Shown: one piece after another, positions 18,978 to 28,581 of the stretch | Layout of the letters: each line of letters opens with the position of its first letter | How positions within the stretch are numbered: the first letter of the stretch is position 1 | Position numbers and translations under genes: made by a program | The notes under the pieces: generated by a model | The model's input: only the letters and a program-made list of their open reading frames with translations | What the model was told of the DNA's origin: nothing | Database searches by the model: none | From: Skermanella mucosa | Lineage (GTDB): Bacteria > Pseudomonadota > Alphaproteobacteria > Azospirillales > Azospirillaceae | NCBI RefSeq assembly: GCF_016765655.2 | Contig: NZ_CP086106.1 | Location: forward strand, 5,416,501-5,480,500 | Direction: 5' to 3' | Length of the DNA: 64,000 nt

Positions 18978-19384
18978 ATCCGGGCTGTACCTTGGTCCCT
19001 GCGAGCAACCGGAACTGCATCACGACTCGATGCGGCGAAGCGGTGTGGATTATCCGCGTCTATCCACAATGTATGGTGCATCCCCAACAGTTAACAGTTC
19101 CGAGGTGGATTTTCTGCGTAGAAGGTTCCAGCCTGTTGCAGCACTGCATGATCATACCAGTCCTGCACACCTTTCATGCCAGCGTCAACACGACGCATGA
19201 CATAGAACGCCTTGGGCCTGTAAGCGGTTCGGCATGCCGTGGCACGCATGACACGTTATCACGCCTCCGGTCACACGCCATCATGCAAATCCTCCATAAG
19301 CGCTGGCGGACCAGCCGAAGCAGCCGGTCGCCCCCCCTACGATCGCGATTGCCGCCCAGGTCCCCACCGGGTAAGTTCCCGGCC
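18978..19384. promoter_or_regulatory. Divergent 407-bp intergenic region between clpX and the cyclase
   Basis: No gene is supported here. It contains TGTGGATTA (19044-19052) and CTATCCACA (19060-19068), each one mismatch from a DnaA box, a direct double AACAGTT (19086-19099) and two copies of ACGCATGACA (19193-19202 and 19244-19253). It is more AT-rich than the neighbourhood and must hold both promoters. The function of the individual motifs is not established. Confidence 0.4.
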
Positions 19385-21304
19385 ATGACCGAAGCGGCCA
19401 ACGACGCACCGACACCCTTGGTCGCTCCCCCCGCCGCCCTGATGACGACCTCCCCGATCACCGGTCAGGTCGTCGGACGGCGCCGCCGCCTGCGTCTGCC
19501 GATCGCCGCCGTCCTGGTGGCGGGGTTCGGCACCCTGATGCTGGCCGCGGTGGCAAGCGTCCTCATCCTGGGGCTCAGCAGCGCCGGGCGCAATACTTTT
19601 GCCTTGCTGAACGACAAGGCCGACCTGGCGATCGACAACGTCGTGGTAAGGGTCCGCCATCAGCTCGATCCGGCGCGCGATCAGATCACGTACCTGAACG
19701 GGTTGATCGAAAGCGGAAAATTGGATCCGGACGATCCGGAAGCGATGCGCGACACATTGCGCGGGGCGCTGGCCGCGACACCCCAGGTTACCGGGATCGG
19801 CTTCACGCCTCTGAACCAGATAATGACGAGGGCCGGCCGAATCAACGGCGAGATGGTGGAGAGCAAGCTCGACCTCTCCGCCTCGCCCGATATGGCGGCG
19901 GCCCTGGCTGAAGCCAGGGACCGACAGGGTCCTTTCTGGGTCGAACCGGTCTGGTCGCCCGACGTGAGGACGACCCTGCTGACCGTACGCATGGGGGTGC
20001 GGCGCGACGACCGCTTCATCGGCATGCTGATCGTCGGGGTCTCCATCGGGGACCTGTCGCGCTTCCTGTCCGAACTGTACGTCGACGAGGGGCTGAGCGC
20101 CTTCGTGCTCTACGGCCGGGAACACGTACTGGCCCACCAGGCCCTGCGCTACAAGGAGTTCGACTTCTCCGACCATGGCGCCGGGCTGCCGCTGCCGCGC
20201 ATCGACCAGGTCGACGATCCCGTCCTCGCCAGCCTGTGGCGCGACAGCCGGCCGGCGGACACCTTCGTGATCCCCGGACGCAACTCCGCCAACACGGAGG
20301 TGGTCGAGATCGGCGACGACAGCCACCTGTTCCTGCTGCGCACCTTGGAAGGCTACGGCGCCCAGCCCTGGACCGTCGGAATCAACTATCGCCTGGACGA
20401 GGTCGGGGTCGAGATCGAGCGGCTGTGGACGACCGGGCTGGTCGGCCTCGGCATCCTGCTGGTGTCGGTCGGCGCCGCCCTCTGGATCGGGCGCGCCATC
20501 AGCCGCCAGATCTCCCGGCTGGCCGCCGCCGCCGCCAGCGTCAGCGCGCTCGACTTCCGAAGCGCCCCGACCCTGCCCGACAGCCGCTTCCGCGAGCTGG
20601 CGAACGCGGCGGACGCCTTCAACGCCATGGTCGCCGGGCTGCGCTGGTTCGAGACCTATGTTCCCAAGGGGCTGGTGCTGCGCCTGATCCGCCGGAGTGC
20701 CCAGGGCGGGGCAACGTCGGCCCTGGTCTCGGAGGAGCGGCAGGTGACCGTGATGTTCACCGACATCCGGGGATTCAGCACCCTGGCCGAGGATCTCGGC
20801 GCCGCCGAGACCGCCGCCCTTCTGAACAGCCACTTCACCCTGCTGGCCACCTGCATCGAAGCCGAGGGCGGCACGGTGGACAAGTTCATCGGCGACGCGA
20901 TCATGGCGTTCTGGGGCGCGCCGGAGGTGCAGCACGACCATGCCGCCCGGGCGCTCCGCGCGGCCCGCGCCATGGCGCTGGCGCTCCGGGCCGACAACGC
21001 CAAGCGTCTCGCGGTCGGCCTGCCGGCGGTCCGCATCCGCGTCGGGCTGCACAGCGGCCCGGTGGTGGTCGGCAATATCGGCTCGGCCAGCAGGATCAAC
21101 TACACGATCGTCGGCGACAGCGTGAACACCGCCGCGCGGATCGAGGAATTGGGCGCCGCGATGCAGGGCGACGCCGAGATCATCGTGCTGGTGGGCGCCA
21201 CGACCGCGGAGGAGAGCGGCGGCTGCGTTCCCCTCTGCCCCCTGGGTGCCCAGAGCCTGCGCGGCCGGAGCGGCCGGGTCGAGGTGTTCAGGCTGGACGC
21301 CTGA
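19385..21304 (+). CDS. Membrane class III adenylate/guanylate cyclase with Cache sensor
   Basis: A 639-aa inner-membrane cyclase: TM1 (about 39-64), a large periplasmic Cache-like sensor (about 70-335), TM2 (about 345-370), a HAMP-like segment and a C-terminal class III catalytic domain (about 450-635). Catalytic features are present: metal Asp in VMFTDIRGFS, base-recognising Lys in GGTVDKFIGDAIMAFWG with the second metal Asp, and the transition-state Asn/Arg in GDSVNTAARIE. It should make cAMP (Lys in the base pocket favours adenine) in response to a periplasmic signal. The open frame runs further upstream, but the ATG at 19385 fits the domain layout; its ribosome site is weak and an ATG at 19442 is also possible. 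Confidence 0.88.
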   Translation: MTEAANDAPTPLVAPPAALMTTSPITGQVVGRRRRLRLPIAAVLVAGFGTLMLAAVASVLILGLSSAGRNTFALLNDKADLAIDNVVVRVRHQLDPARDQITYLNGLIESGKLDPDDPEAMRDTLRGALAATPQVTGIGFTPLNQIMTRAGRINGEMVESKLDLSASPDMAAALAEARDRQGPFWVEPVWSPDVRTTLLTVRMGVRRDDRFIGMLIVGVSIGDLSRFLSELYVDEGLSAFVLYGREHVLAHQALRYKEFDFSDHGAGLPLPRIDQVDDPVLASLWRDSRPADTFVIPGRNSANTEVVEIGDDSHLFLLRTLEGYGAQPWTVGINYRLDEVGVEIERLWTTGLVGLGILLVSVGAALWIGRAISRQISRLAAAAASVSALDFRSAPTLPDSRFRELANAADAFNAMVAGLRWFETYVPKGLVLRLIRRSAQGGATSALVSEERQVTVMFTDIRGFSTLAEDLGAAETAALLNSHFTLLATCIEAEGGTVDKFIGDAIMAFWGAPEVQHDHAARALRAARAMALALRADNAKRLAVGLPAVRIRVGLHSGPVVVGNIGSASRINYTIVGDSVNTAARIEELGAAMQGDAEIIVLVGATTAEESGGCVPLCPLGAQSLRGRSGRVEVFRLDA

Positions 21305-21337
21305 TCACCCCGGGCCCTTGTCCTTCCCGGCCGGCGC

Positions 21338-23218
21338 CTACGCCGCCAGGCCCAGCCCCTTCTCCATCACCAGCGCCAGCCGGCGCGAGAACGCGGCCGG
21401 ATCGGGGATCGGCTCGCCCTCGACGATGCGGGCCTGGTCGAGCAGCAGCCAGGCCACGTCCTCGATATTGTCGGATATCCCGTCCTTCGCCGCCATGCCC
21501 GTCAGCCGGCGGATCAGCGGGTGGGTCGGGTTGACCTCCAGGATGCGCTTGGCGCCGCCGTCGAGCTGGCGATGCTGCTTCAGCAGGCGCTCCAGGTGCA
21601 TGTCCATGTCACCCTCGTCCGCCACCAGGCAGACCGGGCTGTCGGTCAGCCGCTCGGAGATCCGGACGTCCTTCACCGAGTCGGCCAGGGTCAGCTTCAG
21701 CGCCGCGACCAGGCTGCCCAGGTCGTTCTCGGCGGGCTTCTCCTCGTCCTTCTTCTCCGGCTCGCTCTCCGCCTTGATCTTCGACAGGTCGGCGCCGCCG
21801 CGGGTGACCGACTTGAACTTCTTCTCCTTGTATTCGGAGACCGACGGGATCCAGAACTCGTCCACCGGGTCGGTCAGGAGCAGCACCTCGACGCCCCGCG
21901 CCTTGAAGCCTTCGAGCTGCGGGCTGCGGCGAAGCGCCTCGATGTCGTCGCCGGTGATGTAGAAGATCGCGTCCTGGCCTTCCTTCATGCGGCCGACATA
22001 GTCGTCCAGCGAGACCAGCCCGTCGGAGCCCGTGGAGCGGAAGCGCATCAGCTTGGTGAGCTGCTCGCGGTGCTCGTAGTCCTCGTACAGGCCCTCCTTC
22101 AGCACCGCGCCGAAGTTTTCCCAGAACGACGCATACGACTCGGCCTGCTCGGCGTCGTCGGCCTTCTTCACGAGGTCGCCCAGCACGCGGCGGACGATGC
22201 CGGCGCGGATCTTGGCCAGCATGGGGTTGTGCTGGAGCATCTCGCGGCTGATGTTCAGCGGCAGGTCCTCGCTGTCCACCACGCCGCGCAGGAAGCGCAG
22301 GTACGGCGGCAGCAGCCCCTCGGCCTCGTCGGTGATGAAGACGCGCTTGACGTACAGCTTCACCCGGTGCCGCCGGTCGGGGTTGAACAGGTCGAACGGC
22401 TTCGCCGAGGGGACGAACAGCAGGCTGGTGTACTCGATCTTGCCTTCGGCCCGCCAGTGCAGGGTCAGCCAGGGATCGTCGAAGGCGTGGCCGACATGGT
22501 GGTAGAATTCCTTGTACTCGTCGGCCGTGATCTCGTTCCTGGACCGGGTCCACAGCGCCGAGGCCTTGTTCAGCGCCTGGGCGTCGGCGGCGTCGCCGAA
22601 CAGGATCGGCAGAGCGATATGGTCGCTGTATTTCTGGACGATTCGCCGCAGCCGGTGCTCCTCCAGGAACTCGCCCTCGTCGGCCTTCAGGTGCAGCACG
22701 ACGCGGGTGCCGCGCGGCGCATCCTCCGCCTCGCTGACCGTGAACTCGCCGCGTCCGTCGGAGACCCAGCGCCAGCCCTGGCTCTCGCCCGCCTTGCGGG
22801 TCAGCACCTCGACCTTTTCGGAAACCATGAAGGCCGAATAGAAGCCGACGCCGAACTGGCCGATCAGGCCGATGTCCTTCTTGGCGTCGCCGGTCAGCTT
22901 GTTCATGAAGGCGGCGGTGCCCGACCGGGCGATGGTCCCCAGGTTCTCGATCAGGTCCTCGCGGTTCATGCCGATGCCGTTGTCCGCCACCGTCAGGGTC
23001 TTGGCTTCGGCGTCGGTCAGCAGGCGGATCTTGAGGTCGGGATCGTCAGCCGAAAGCTCCGGCTGGGTCAGGGCCGCGTAGCGCAGGCGGTCGCACGCGT
23101 CGGATGCGTTCGAGATCAGCTCGCGCAGGAACACCTCCTTCTCGCTGTAGAGGGAGTGCGCGACCATGTCGAGCAGGCGGCTGACCTCGGCCTGAAAACT
23201 GAGCCGTTCCTCGGACAT
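21338..23218 (-). CDS. htpG: Chaperone protein HtpG (Hsp90)
   Basis: The 626-aa bacterial Hsp90. The N-terminal GHKL ATPase starts MSEERLSFQAEVSRLLDMVA with LRELISNASDACDRLR, DNGIGMNREDLI and GQFGVGFYSAFMV. A middle domain (RGVVDSEDLPLNISREMLQ) and a C-terminal dimerisation domain follow; a charged segment rich in Glu and Lys (AESEPEKKDEEKPAEN) lies before the last domain. The ATG at 23218 has AAGGTGA upstream; the longer frame to 23398 is discarded. A candidate heat-shock promoter lies upstream, consistent with control by RpoH, which is also in this window. It converges on the cyclase gene. Confidence 0.96.
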   Translation of the reverse strand: MSEERLSFQAEVSRLLDMVAHSLYSEKEVFLRELISNASDACDRLRYAALTQPELSADDPDLKIRLLTDAEAKTLTVADNGIGMNREDLIENLGTIARSGTAAFMNKLTGDAKKDIGLIGQFGVGFYSAFMVSEKVEVLTRKAGESQGWRWVSDGRGEFTVSEAEDAPRGTRVVLHLKADEGEFLEEHRLRRIVQKYSDHIALPILFGDAADAQALNKASALWTRSRNEITADEYKEFYHHVGHAFDDPWLTLHWRAEGKIEYTSLLFVPSAKPFDLFNPDRRHRVKLYVKRVFITDEAEGLLPPYLRFLRGVVDSEDLPLNISREMLQHNPMLAKIRAGIVRRVLGDLVKKADDAEQAESYASFWENFGAVLKEGLYEDYEHREQLTKLMRFRSTGSDGLVSLDDYVGRMKEGQDAIFYITGDDIEALRRSPQLEGFKARGVEVLLLTDPVDEFWIPSVSEYKEKKFKSVTRGGADLSKIKAESEPEKKDEEKPAENDLGSLVAALKLTLADSVKDVRISERLTDSPVCLVADEGDMDMHLERLLKQHRQLDGGAKRILEVNPTHPLIRRLTGMAAKDGISDNIEDVAWLLLDQARIVEGEPIPDPAAFSRRLALVMEKGLGLAA

Positions 23219-23281
23219 TGCAGTATCACCTTCGGATATAGGTTTGGTGCCTTGACCAGGCTGATGCGTAAGGTGCGCCAG

Positions 23282-23310
23282 ATATGTGAAATGCCGCGAA
23301 AAGCTGCAAC
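23282..23310 (-). promoter_or_regulatory. Candidate RpoH-type promoter of htpG
   Basis: On the minus strand GTTGCA (ending near 23310) and CACATAT (23288-23282) are separated by 16 bp, which resembles the alphaproteobacterial heat-shock pattern (CTTG-type -35 with a CCATAT-like -10). It lies 64 bp upstream of the htpG start. The match is partial; the biology of htpG supports it more than the sequence does. Confidence 0.35.
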
Positions 23311-23385
23311 CCCTTCCCGCTCCGGAGCTGGACGGGGTGATAACGGCCCTTGCAATGCAGCACCCGAACCCCAATGCTCTCCCCC

Positions 23386-25947
23386 ATGAGCGCAGCATCT
23401 TCCGGCGTGGCCTTTCAGCACCAGGGTCAGCATCAGGGGCGGGTCACCGCCGTTCTTGGGCCGACGAACACCGGCAAGACCTTTCTCGCCATCGAGCGGA
23501 TGCTGGGGCACCGGTCCGGCATGATCGGATTTCCACTGCGCCTCCTGGCGCGCGAGAACTACGACAAGATCGTCAAGGCGAAGGGCCGCCACGCCGTGGC
23601 CCTGGTCACCGGCGAAGAGAAGATCATCCCGCCGCGCGCCGTCTATTTCGTCTGCACGGTCGAATCGATGCCGCTGGACCGGCCGGTCGCCTTCATGGCG
23701 GTGGACGAGATCCAGCTCTGCGCCGACCCCGAGCGCGGCCACATCTTCACCGAGCGGCTGCTCCACGCCCGCGGCATGGACGAGACCATGTTCCTGGGCG
23801 CCGACACGATCCGGCCGCTGATCCAGAAGCTGGTGCCCCGGGCCGAGTTCATCAGCCGGCCGCGGTTCTCGTCGCTCACATATGCCGGGCACAAGAAGCT
23901 GACCCGGCTGCCGCCGCGGTCCGCCGTGGTCGCCTTCTCCGCGACCGACGTCTACACCATCGCCGAACTGATCCGCCGCCAGCGGGGCGGCACCGCCGTG
24001 GTGCTGGGGGCGCTCAGCCCGCGCACCCGAAACGCCCAGGTGGCGCTCTACCAGGCGGGCGAGGTCGATTACCTCGTCGCAACCGACGCCATCGGCATGG
24101 GGCTGAACATGGACGTGGACCATGTGGCCTTCGCCCGGTTGACCAAGTTCGACGGGCATGCGCCGCGCAAGCTCCGCCCGACCGAGATCGCCCAGATCGC
24201 CGGCCGCGCCGGCCGCCACATGACCGACGGCACCTTCGGCACCACCGGCGACCTCAACGGCCTCGACTCGGAGACGGTCAACGCGGTCGAGAACCACCAT
24301 TTCGAGTCGCTCAAGGCGATCATGTGGCGGAACACCGCGCTGCGGTTCGAGACCCCGGGCGCGCTGATCAAGTGCCTGGAGCAGCGCCCTCCCCGGCCGG
24401 AGCTGATGCGCGCGCGGGATGCCGACGACTACCTGTCGCTGGTGGCCCTGTCGCGCGACCAGGAGATAGCATCCCTGGCGACCAACCGCGCGGCCGTGCG
24501 GCTGCTGTGGGAGGTCTGCCAGATCCCCGATTTCCGCAAGGTGCTGTCGGACGCCCATACCCGGCTGCTGTCACAGATCTATCGCCACCTGATGACGCCG
24601 GAAGCCCGCCTGCCGGAGGACTGGGTCGCCAAGCAGGTGGCGCGGATGGACAGGACCGAAGGCGACATCGACACCCTGGTCTCGCGAATCGCCCATATCC
24701 GGACCTGGACCTACATCTCGCACCGGCCGGACTGGCTGACCGACCCGGCCCACTGGCAGGCCGTGGCCCGCGCGATCGAGGACAAGCTGTCCGACGCCCT
24801 GCACGAGCGGCTGACCCAGCGCTTCGTCGACCGGCGCTCCGCCGTGCTTGCCCGCACGCTGGCGGGCGGCGGCGAACTTCTCGCCGCCGTCACCGCCGCG
24901 GGAGAGGTGCTGGTCGAGGGCCACCATGTCGGCCGGCTGGAGGGTTTCCACTTCACCCTCGACCCGGAGGTGCGGGAAGACGACGTGCGCGCCTTCATGA
25001 GCGCCGCGCGCCGGGCGCTCCGCGACGAGATCGGCCGGCGCGTCCGCCTGCTGGAGCAGGCGGGCGACGACAGGATCGGCATGGGTCCCGACGGCATCCT
25101 GACCTGGGACGGGCATCCCGTGGCGCGCCTGGGGCCGGGAACCTCGGTGCTGACCCCGGCGGTGATCCCGCTGCACGACGACCTGTTCGAGTCGGGCCAG
25201 CGCGACCGGGTGCGGGCGCGGCTCGGCCGCTGGGTCGAGCAGTTCGTCAAGGACCGGCTGGCGCCCTTGTTCAAGCTGCGCGAAGCCGACCTGTCCGGCC
25301 CGGCGCGCGGGCTGGCCTTCCAGATTTCCGAGTCGCTGGGCAGTCTCGCCCGGCCCGACCTGGAGCCGCTGATCACTGGCTTCAGCAAGGCCGACCGGCA
25401 GGCGCTCAACCGGCTCGGCGTGCGACTGGCGACCAGCCAGGTGTTCATGCCGGCCCTGATCAAACCCAGGGCCGTGGAGATCCGCGGCCTGCTGTGGGCC
25501 GTCCTGCACGGCGGGCACGCGGCGATGCCCCTGCCCCCGCCCACTCCGCCGGCCGGCCGGGTCTCGGTCGCGACCGACGCCGTGCCGCCCGGCTTCTGGG
25601 AGGCGGTGGGCTATCCGCCCGTGGGGCCGCGGGCGCTCCGGGCCGACATCCTGGAGCGGTTCGAGCGCGAACTGTACAAGCGGTCCAGCGAAGGCCCGTT
25701 GACCGCGGCGCCCGATCTGGCCCAGATGATCGGCAGTACGCCCCAGGACCTGGAAGGGGTGCTGGCGGCCATGGGATATCGCCGCAGGCAGGACGAGGCC
25801 GGCGCCGTCACCTGGGCGCGCGGCAAACCGCCGCGCCGCGACCAGGCTCGCAAGGGCCGGCGGCGCGGCGCCCCGGCCAAGCCACGCGCCGACTCGTCCC
25901 CGGACTCTCCTTTCGCCAAGCTGAGGCAGATCGAGTTCATGCGATGA
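23386..25947 (+). CDS. Suv3-like DExH-box RNA helicase
   Basis: A protein of about 853 aa homologous to the mitochondrial RNA-degradosome helicase Suv3. Motifs: Walker A GPTNTGKT near the N-terminus, DEIQL (motif II), AFSATD (motif III), ATDAIGMGLNM, and QIAGRAGRH (motif VI). The region after the core holds the Suv3-type C-terminal segment, and the last 80 residues are basic (KPPRRDQARKGRRRG). The expected role is ATP-driven RNA unwinding during RNA decay. The start is uncertain: ATG 23386 (MSAASSG), ATG 23374 and TTG 23350 are all in frame with no good ribosome site. The stop overlaps the S4 gene by 4 bp. Confidence 0.9.
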   Translation: MSAASSGVAFQHQGQHQGRVTAVLGPTNTGKTFLAIERMLGHRSGMIGFPLRLLARENYDKIVKAKGRHAVALVTGEEKIIPPRAVYFVCTVESMPLDRPVAFMAVDEIQLCADPERGHIFTERLLHARGMDETMFLGADTIRPLIQKLVPRAEFISRPRFSSLTYAGHKKLTRLPPRSAVVAFSATDVYTIAELIRRQRGGTAVVLGALSPRTRNAQVALYQAGEVDYLVATDAIGMGLNMDVDHVAFARLTKFDGHAPRKLRPTEIAQIAGRAGRHMTDGTFGTTGDLNGLDSETVNAVENHHFESLKAIMWRNTALRFETPGALIKCLEQRPPRPELMRARDADDYLSLVALSRDQEIASLATNRAAVRLLWEVCQIPDFRKVLSDAHTRLLSQIYRHLMTPEARLPEDWVAKQVARMDRTEGDIDTLVSRIAHIRTWTYISHRPDWLTDPAHWQAVARAIEDKLSDALHERLTQRFVDRRSAVLARTLAGGGELLAAVTAAGEVLVEGHHVGRLEGFHFTLDPEVREDDVRAFMSAARRALRDEIGRRVRLLEQAGDDRIGMGPDGILTWDGHPVARLGPGTSVLTPAVIPLHDDLFESGQRDRVRARLGRWVEQFVKDRLAPLFKLREADLSGPARGLAFQISESLGSLARPDLEPLITGFSKADRQALNRLGVRLATSQVFMPALIKPRAVEIRGLLWAVLHGGHAAMPLPPPTPPAGRVSVATDAVPPGFWEAVGYPPVGPRALRADILERFERELYKRSSEGPLTAAPDLAQMIGSTPQDLEGVLAAMGYRRRQDEAGAVTWARGKPPRRDQARKGRRRGAPAKPRADSSPDSPFAKLRQIEFMR

Positions 25948-26378
25948 CAACGGAAGAGGATCGGGACGACGATCAGGGCGACGGCGGGGCCGCCACCGCC
26001 CAGGAGCTGGCATCCGGCCGGCTGCGCCTCGACAAGTGGCTCTGGTACGCCCGCTTCTTCAAGACGCGAAGCCTGGCCGCGAAGCTGTGCGCCGCCGGCG
26101 CCGTCCGCATCGGCGGCGCGCCGGTCACCAAGGCGCATCACGCGGTCAAGCCGGGCGACGTGCTGACCTTCGCCCAGGGCCGTCATATCCGGATCATCAA
26201 GGTGATGGCACTGGGAACCCGGCGCGGCCCGGCTCCGGAGGCCCAGGCGCTGTACGAGGACCTGTCGCCGCCGGCGCCCGAGACGGCGATGGCCCGCCCG
26301 GCGGAACGTCCCCCCGGTGCCGGTCGGCCGACCAAGGCGGAACGGCGGGCGACCGAAAGGCTCCGCTCGGACTCCTGA
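25944..26378 (+). CDS. S4-domain RNA-binding protein (Hsp15-like)
   Basis: A 144-aa protein with one S4 domain (RLRLDKWLWYARFFKTRSLA to GDVLTF, about residues 27-85), as in the heat-shock protein Hsp15 that binds stalled 50S subunits carrying nascent chains. An acidic N-terminal tail and a Pro/Arg-rich C-terminal tail (AERPPGAGRPTKAERRATER) flank it. Its ATG overlaps the helicase stop (ATGA), so the two are translationally coupled and probably act together in RNA or ribosome quality control. Confidence 0.9.
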   Translation: MTTEEDRDDDQGDGGAATAQELASGRLRLDKWLWYARFFKTRSLAAKLCAAGAVRIGGAPVTKAHHAVKPGDVLTFAQGRHIRIIKVMALGTRRGPAPEAQALYEDLSPPAPETAMARPAERPPGAGRPTKAERRATERLRSDS

Positions 26379-26436
26379 GTCGATTCCCTGGAAAAGGCGA
26401 GGAACTTACCTGCTGCTGCCCGGTTCTCAGCGCGCC

Positions 26437-27198
26437 ATGCCAGACATCCTCGCAGATCCCCAGACCTGGGCCAGCCTGTTGACATTGACCGTGCTCGAGA
26501 TCGTGCTCGGCATCGACAACATCATCTTCATCTCGATCATGGCCGGGCGCCTGCCGCCGGAGCAGCAGGCTCGCGGACGGCAGGTGGGCCTGGCGCTGGC
26601 GCTGGTCACCCGCCTGGGCCTGCTCGCCTCGATCGCCTGGATCTCCACCCTGACCAACCCGCTGTTCACGATCGCCGGGTACGACGTGTCGATACGCGAC
26701 CTCGTGCTGATCGTCGGCGGCCTCTTCCTGCTGGCCAAGGGGACCACCGAAATCCATCACAACCTGGAAGCCGAGGACGAGGAGACCTCGGGGAAAGGCA
26801 CCGCGACCTTCACCTCCGTCGTGGTCCAGATCATGTTGCTGGACATCGTCTTCTCGCTGGACTCGGTGATCACCGCGGTCGGCATGGCCCAGCACCTGGA
26901 GGTCATGATGGCCGCCGTCATCATCGCCGTGGGCGTCATGCTGTTCGCGTCGGGTCCCGTCGGCCGGTTCGTCAACACCCATCCCACCGTCAAGATGCTG
27001 GCGCTCAGCTTCCTGCTGCTGGTCGGCGTCGCCCTGATCGCCGACGGCCTGCACTTCCACATCCCGAAGGGCTACCTGTACTTCGCGATCGCCTTCTCGA
27101 TGCTTGTCGAGTCGCTCAACCTGCTGGCCAACCGGAGGCGGCGGCGCAAGCGCGACCTGGTCGGCAGGCCCTCGTCGAGCCGGCGGGTCGCGGAGTGA
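26437..27198 (+). CDS. TerC-family integral membrane protein
   Basis: A 253-aa inner-membrane protein with seven or so helices. The family's conserved acidic membrane motifs are visible: LEIVLGIDNIIFISI in helix 1 and LLDIVFSLDSVITAVG in the middle. TerC proteins are linked to metal (Mn2+) export during exoenzyme metalation and, in some clusters, tellurite resistance; the named function here is not provable. The ATG at 26437 (MPDILADPQTW) is chosen by family N-terminus; its ribosome site is weak. It follows the S4 gene by 58 bp and ends with a basic tail (NRRRRRKRDLVG). Confidence 0.88.
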   Translation: MPDILADPQTWASLLTLTVLEIVLGIDNIIFISIMAGRLPPEQQARGRQVGLALALVTRLGLLASIAWISTLTNPLFTIAGYDVSIRDLVLIVGGLFLLAKGTTEIHHNLEAEDEETSGKGTATFTSVVVQIMLLDIVFSLDSVITAVGMAQHLEVMMAAVIIAVGVMLFASGPVGRFVNTHPTVKMLALSFLLLVGVALIADGLHFHIPKGYLYFAIAFSMLVESLNLLANRRRRRKRDLVGRPSSSRRVAE

Positions 27199-27236
27199 CG
27201 GACGGCGATCGCGGGCCGGCCTGCGGAACTCGCCCC

Positions 27237-27854
27237 TCAACCCCGGCGGAAGACCACGGACAGGTTGTTGGCCGGCATCTCGATGACCTCGTCCAGGGTC
27301 AGCCCGGCGTCCGCCGCCACGGCGCAGACCTCTTCCAGGTCGCGCACCCCCCACTCCGCATTCTGAGCCCTCAGGGATTGGTCGAAATCCTCGTTGCTCG
27401 GCGCGGTGTGCCGCCCGTCCCGCTTGTACGGGCCGTAGAGATAGAGCGGCGCTCCCGTCGGCAGGGTGCGCCCGGCCCCCGCCATCAGGCCCAGGGTCGC
27501 GGGCCAGGGCGAGATATGGATCATGTTGATGCAGACGATGGCGTCGGCGTGGGTGACCGGCCAGGCGCGCGCCGAGGCGTCCAAGTTGGCCGGGACCGTG
27601 ACGTTGGTGACGCCGGTCTCGGCGATCCAGTCGCGGATGCTGGCCCGGTTGTCCGGGTCCGGGTCGGTCGGATGCCAGATCAGGTCGGGCAGCGATCCGG
27701 CCAGGAAGACGGCGTGCTCGCCGCTTCCGCTGGCGATCTCGAGCACGGTGCCGGCGGCGGGAAGCACGCGCCGCAGCACATCCAGGATGGGTTGCCTGTT
27801 GCGCTGGGTCGCCGGGGCGTGGCGGCGGTGGTCTGGGCCGGCTGCGGTCATCAT
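27237..27854 (-). CDS. DUF938 SAM-dependent methyltransferase-like protein
   Basis: A 205-aa protein of the DUF938 family (relatives of vertebrate METTL26). The N-terminus HAPATQRNRQPILDVLRRVL and the SAM-binding loop VLEIASGSGEHAVFLA are family signatures, followed by INMIHISPWPAT and LYLYGPYKRDGRHTAPSNE. The substrate is unknown. The gene is inserted on the opposite strand between the terC-like and terB-like genes, convergent with the former. The ATG is double (MM) with a weak ribosome site. Confidence 0.88.
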   Translation of the reverse strand: MMTAAGPDHRRHAPATQRNRQPILDVLRRVLPAAGTVLEIASGSGEHAVFLAGSLPDLIWHPTDPDPDNRASIRDWIAETGVTNVTVPANLDASARAWPVTHADAIVCINMIHISPWPATLGLMAGAGRTLPTGAPLYLYGPYKRDGRHTAPSNEDFDQSLRAQNAEWGVRDLEEVCAVAADAGLTLDEVIEMPANNLSVVFRRG

Positions 27855-27994
27855 GCCTGCAGGCTAGTGCCTCCCGCACCGGAGGGCAAGGGTCGGCAGG
27901 GGTCGTCATCGTCAGGACAGTCCCCATATCAGACGGACTGCATGGTTTCGCGATACCGGCCGCATGGACAGGCCGCAAGGATGGGATTTCTTTG

Positions 27995-28516
27995 ATGCTG
28001 GCTCGATTGAAAGCGCTGTTGATGGATGCCGACGACACGACCCGGCGGGCCGGTCGGCACTCTCGCGACGAGGTGCAATTGGCCGCCGCGACGCTGCTGG
28101 TCGAGGCGGCCCGCATGGACGACCAGATCGGCGACCGCGAGCGCTCCCGCATCCGCGGCCTGCTGGAACAGCGCTTCTCCCTGTCGGGCGCCGAGGCGGA
28201 CGAACTGCTGGCCTCGGCCGAGACGGTGACGGAAGGGCCGGCCCAGTGGCATCGCTTCACCTCCACCCTGAAGGACCGTTTTTCCGACGAAGAGCGCATT
28301 CAGATGATTGAAATGCTCTGGGAAGTGGTCTACGCCGATGGCGAACTGCACGATCTGGAAGCCAGCCTCTTGCGCAGGGTGGGCGGACTGCTCTACGTCT
28401 CCGACCGCGACCGTGGTGCGGCCCGGATGCGCGTGCTTCAACGACTGGGCATCGCCGACTCCACGCTGGAGGCGCCGACCGGAGAGAGCTCGATCCAGAG
28501 ATCTCCATCTGATTGA
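27995..28516 (+). CDS. TerB-like (DUF533-type) tellurite-resistance-family protein
   Basis: A 173-aa soluble helical protein with the TerB fold. The region [20 protein letters not shown] and the later [20 protein letters not shown] carry the two acidic (D-x-E-like) metal-binding loops typical of the family. Stand-alone TerB proteins are common in alphaproteobacteria; their role is unknown despite the tellurite name. The start at ATG 27995 has AAGGA about 12 bases upstream; a TTG immediately before it is also in frame. It precedes fdxA by 65 bp on the same strand. Confidence 0.82.
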   Translation: MLARLKALLMDADDTTRRAGRHSRDEVQLAAATLLVEAARMDDQIGDRERSRIRGLLEQRFSLSGAEADELLASAETVTEGPAQWHRFTSTLKDRFSDEERIQMIEMLWEVVYADGELHDLEASLLRRVGGLLYVSDRDRGAARMRVLQRLGIADSTLEAPTGESSIQRSPSD

Positions 28517-28581
28517 ACTGCTGCCGGCACCCGGAACGAGGACGAAGTCCGGGTGTCTTAAGAGGAAAAGGGAAAGCGAGC

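Noticed and set aside
19044-19068. Possible replication origin because of DnaA-box-like sequences
   Set aside because: Only two imperfect boxes, no AT-rich unwinding element, and no dnaA, hemE or parAB genes nearby.
23286-25943. Upstream part of a 1,030-codon frame ending in the S4 gene
   Set aside because: Out of frame with the helicase; only the part from 25944 shows homology (S4 domain).
26437-28516. A tellurite-resistance operon (terB plus terC)
   Set aside because: Only stand-alone family members are present, split by an opposite-strand methyltransferase; terA, terD, terE and terZ are missing, so no ter operon is claimed.
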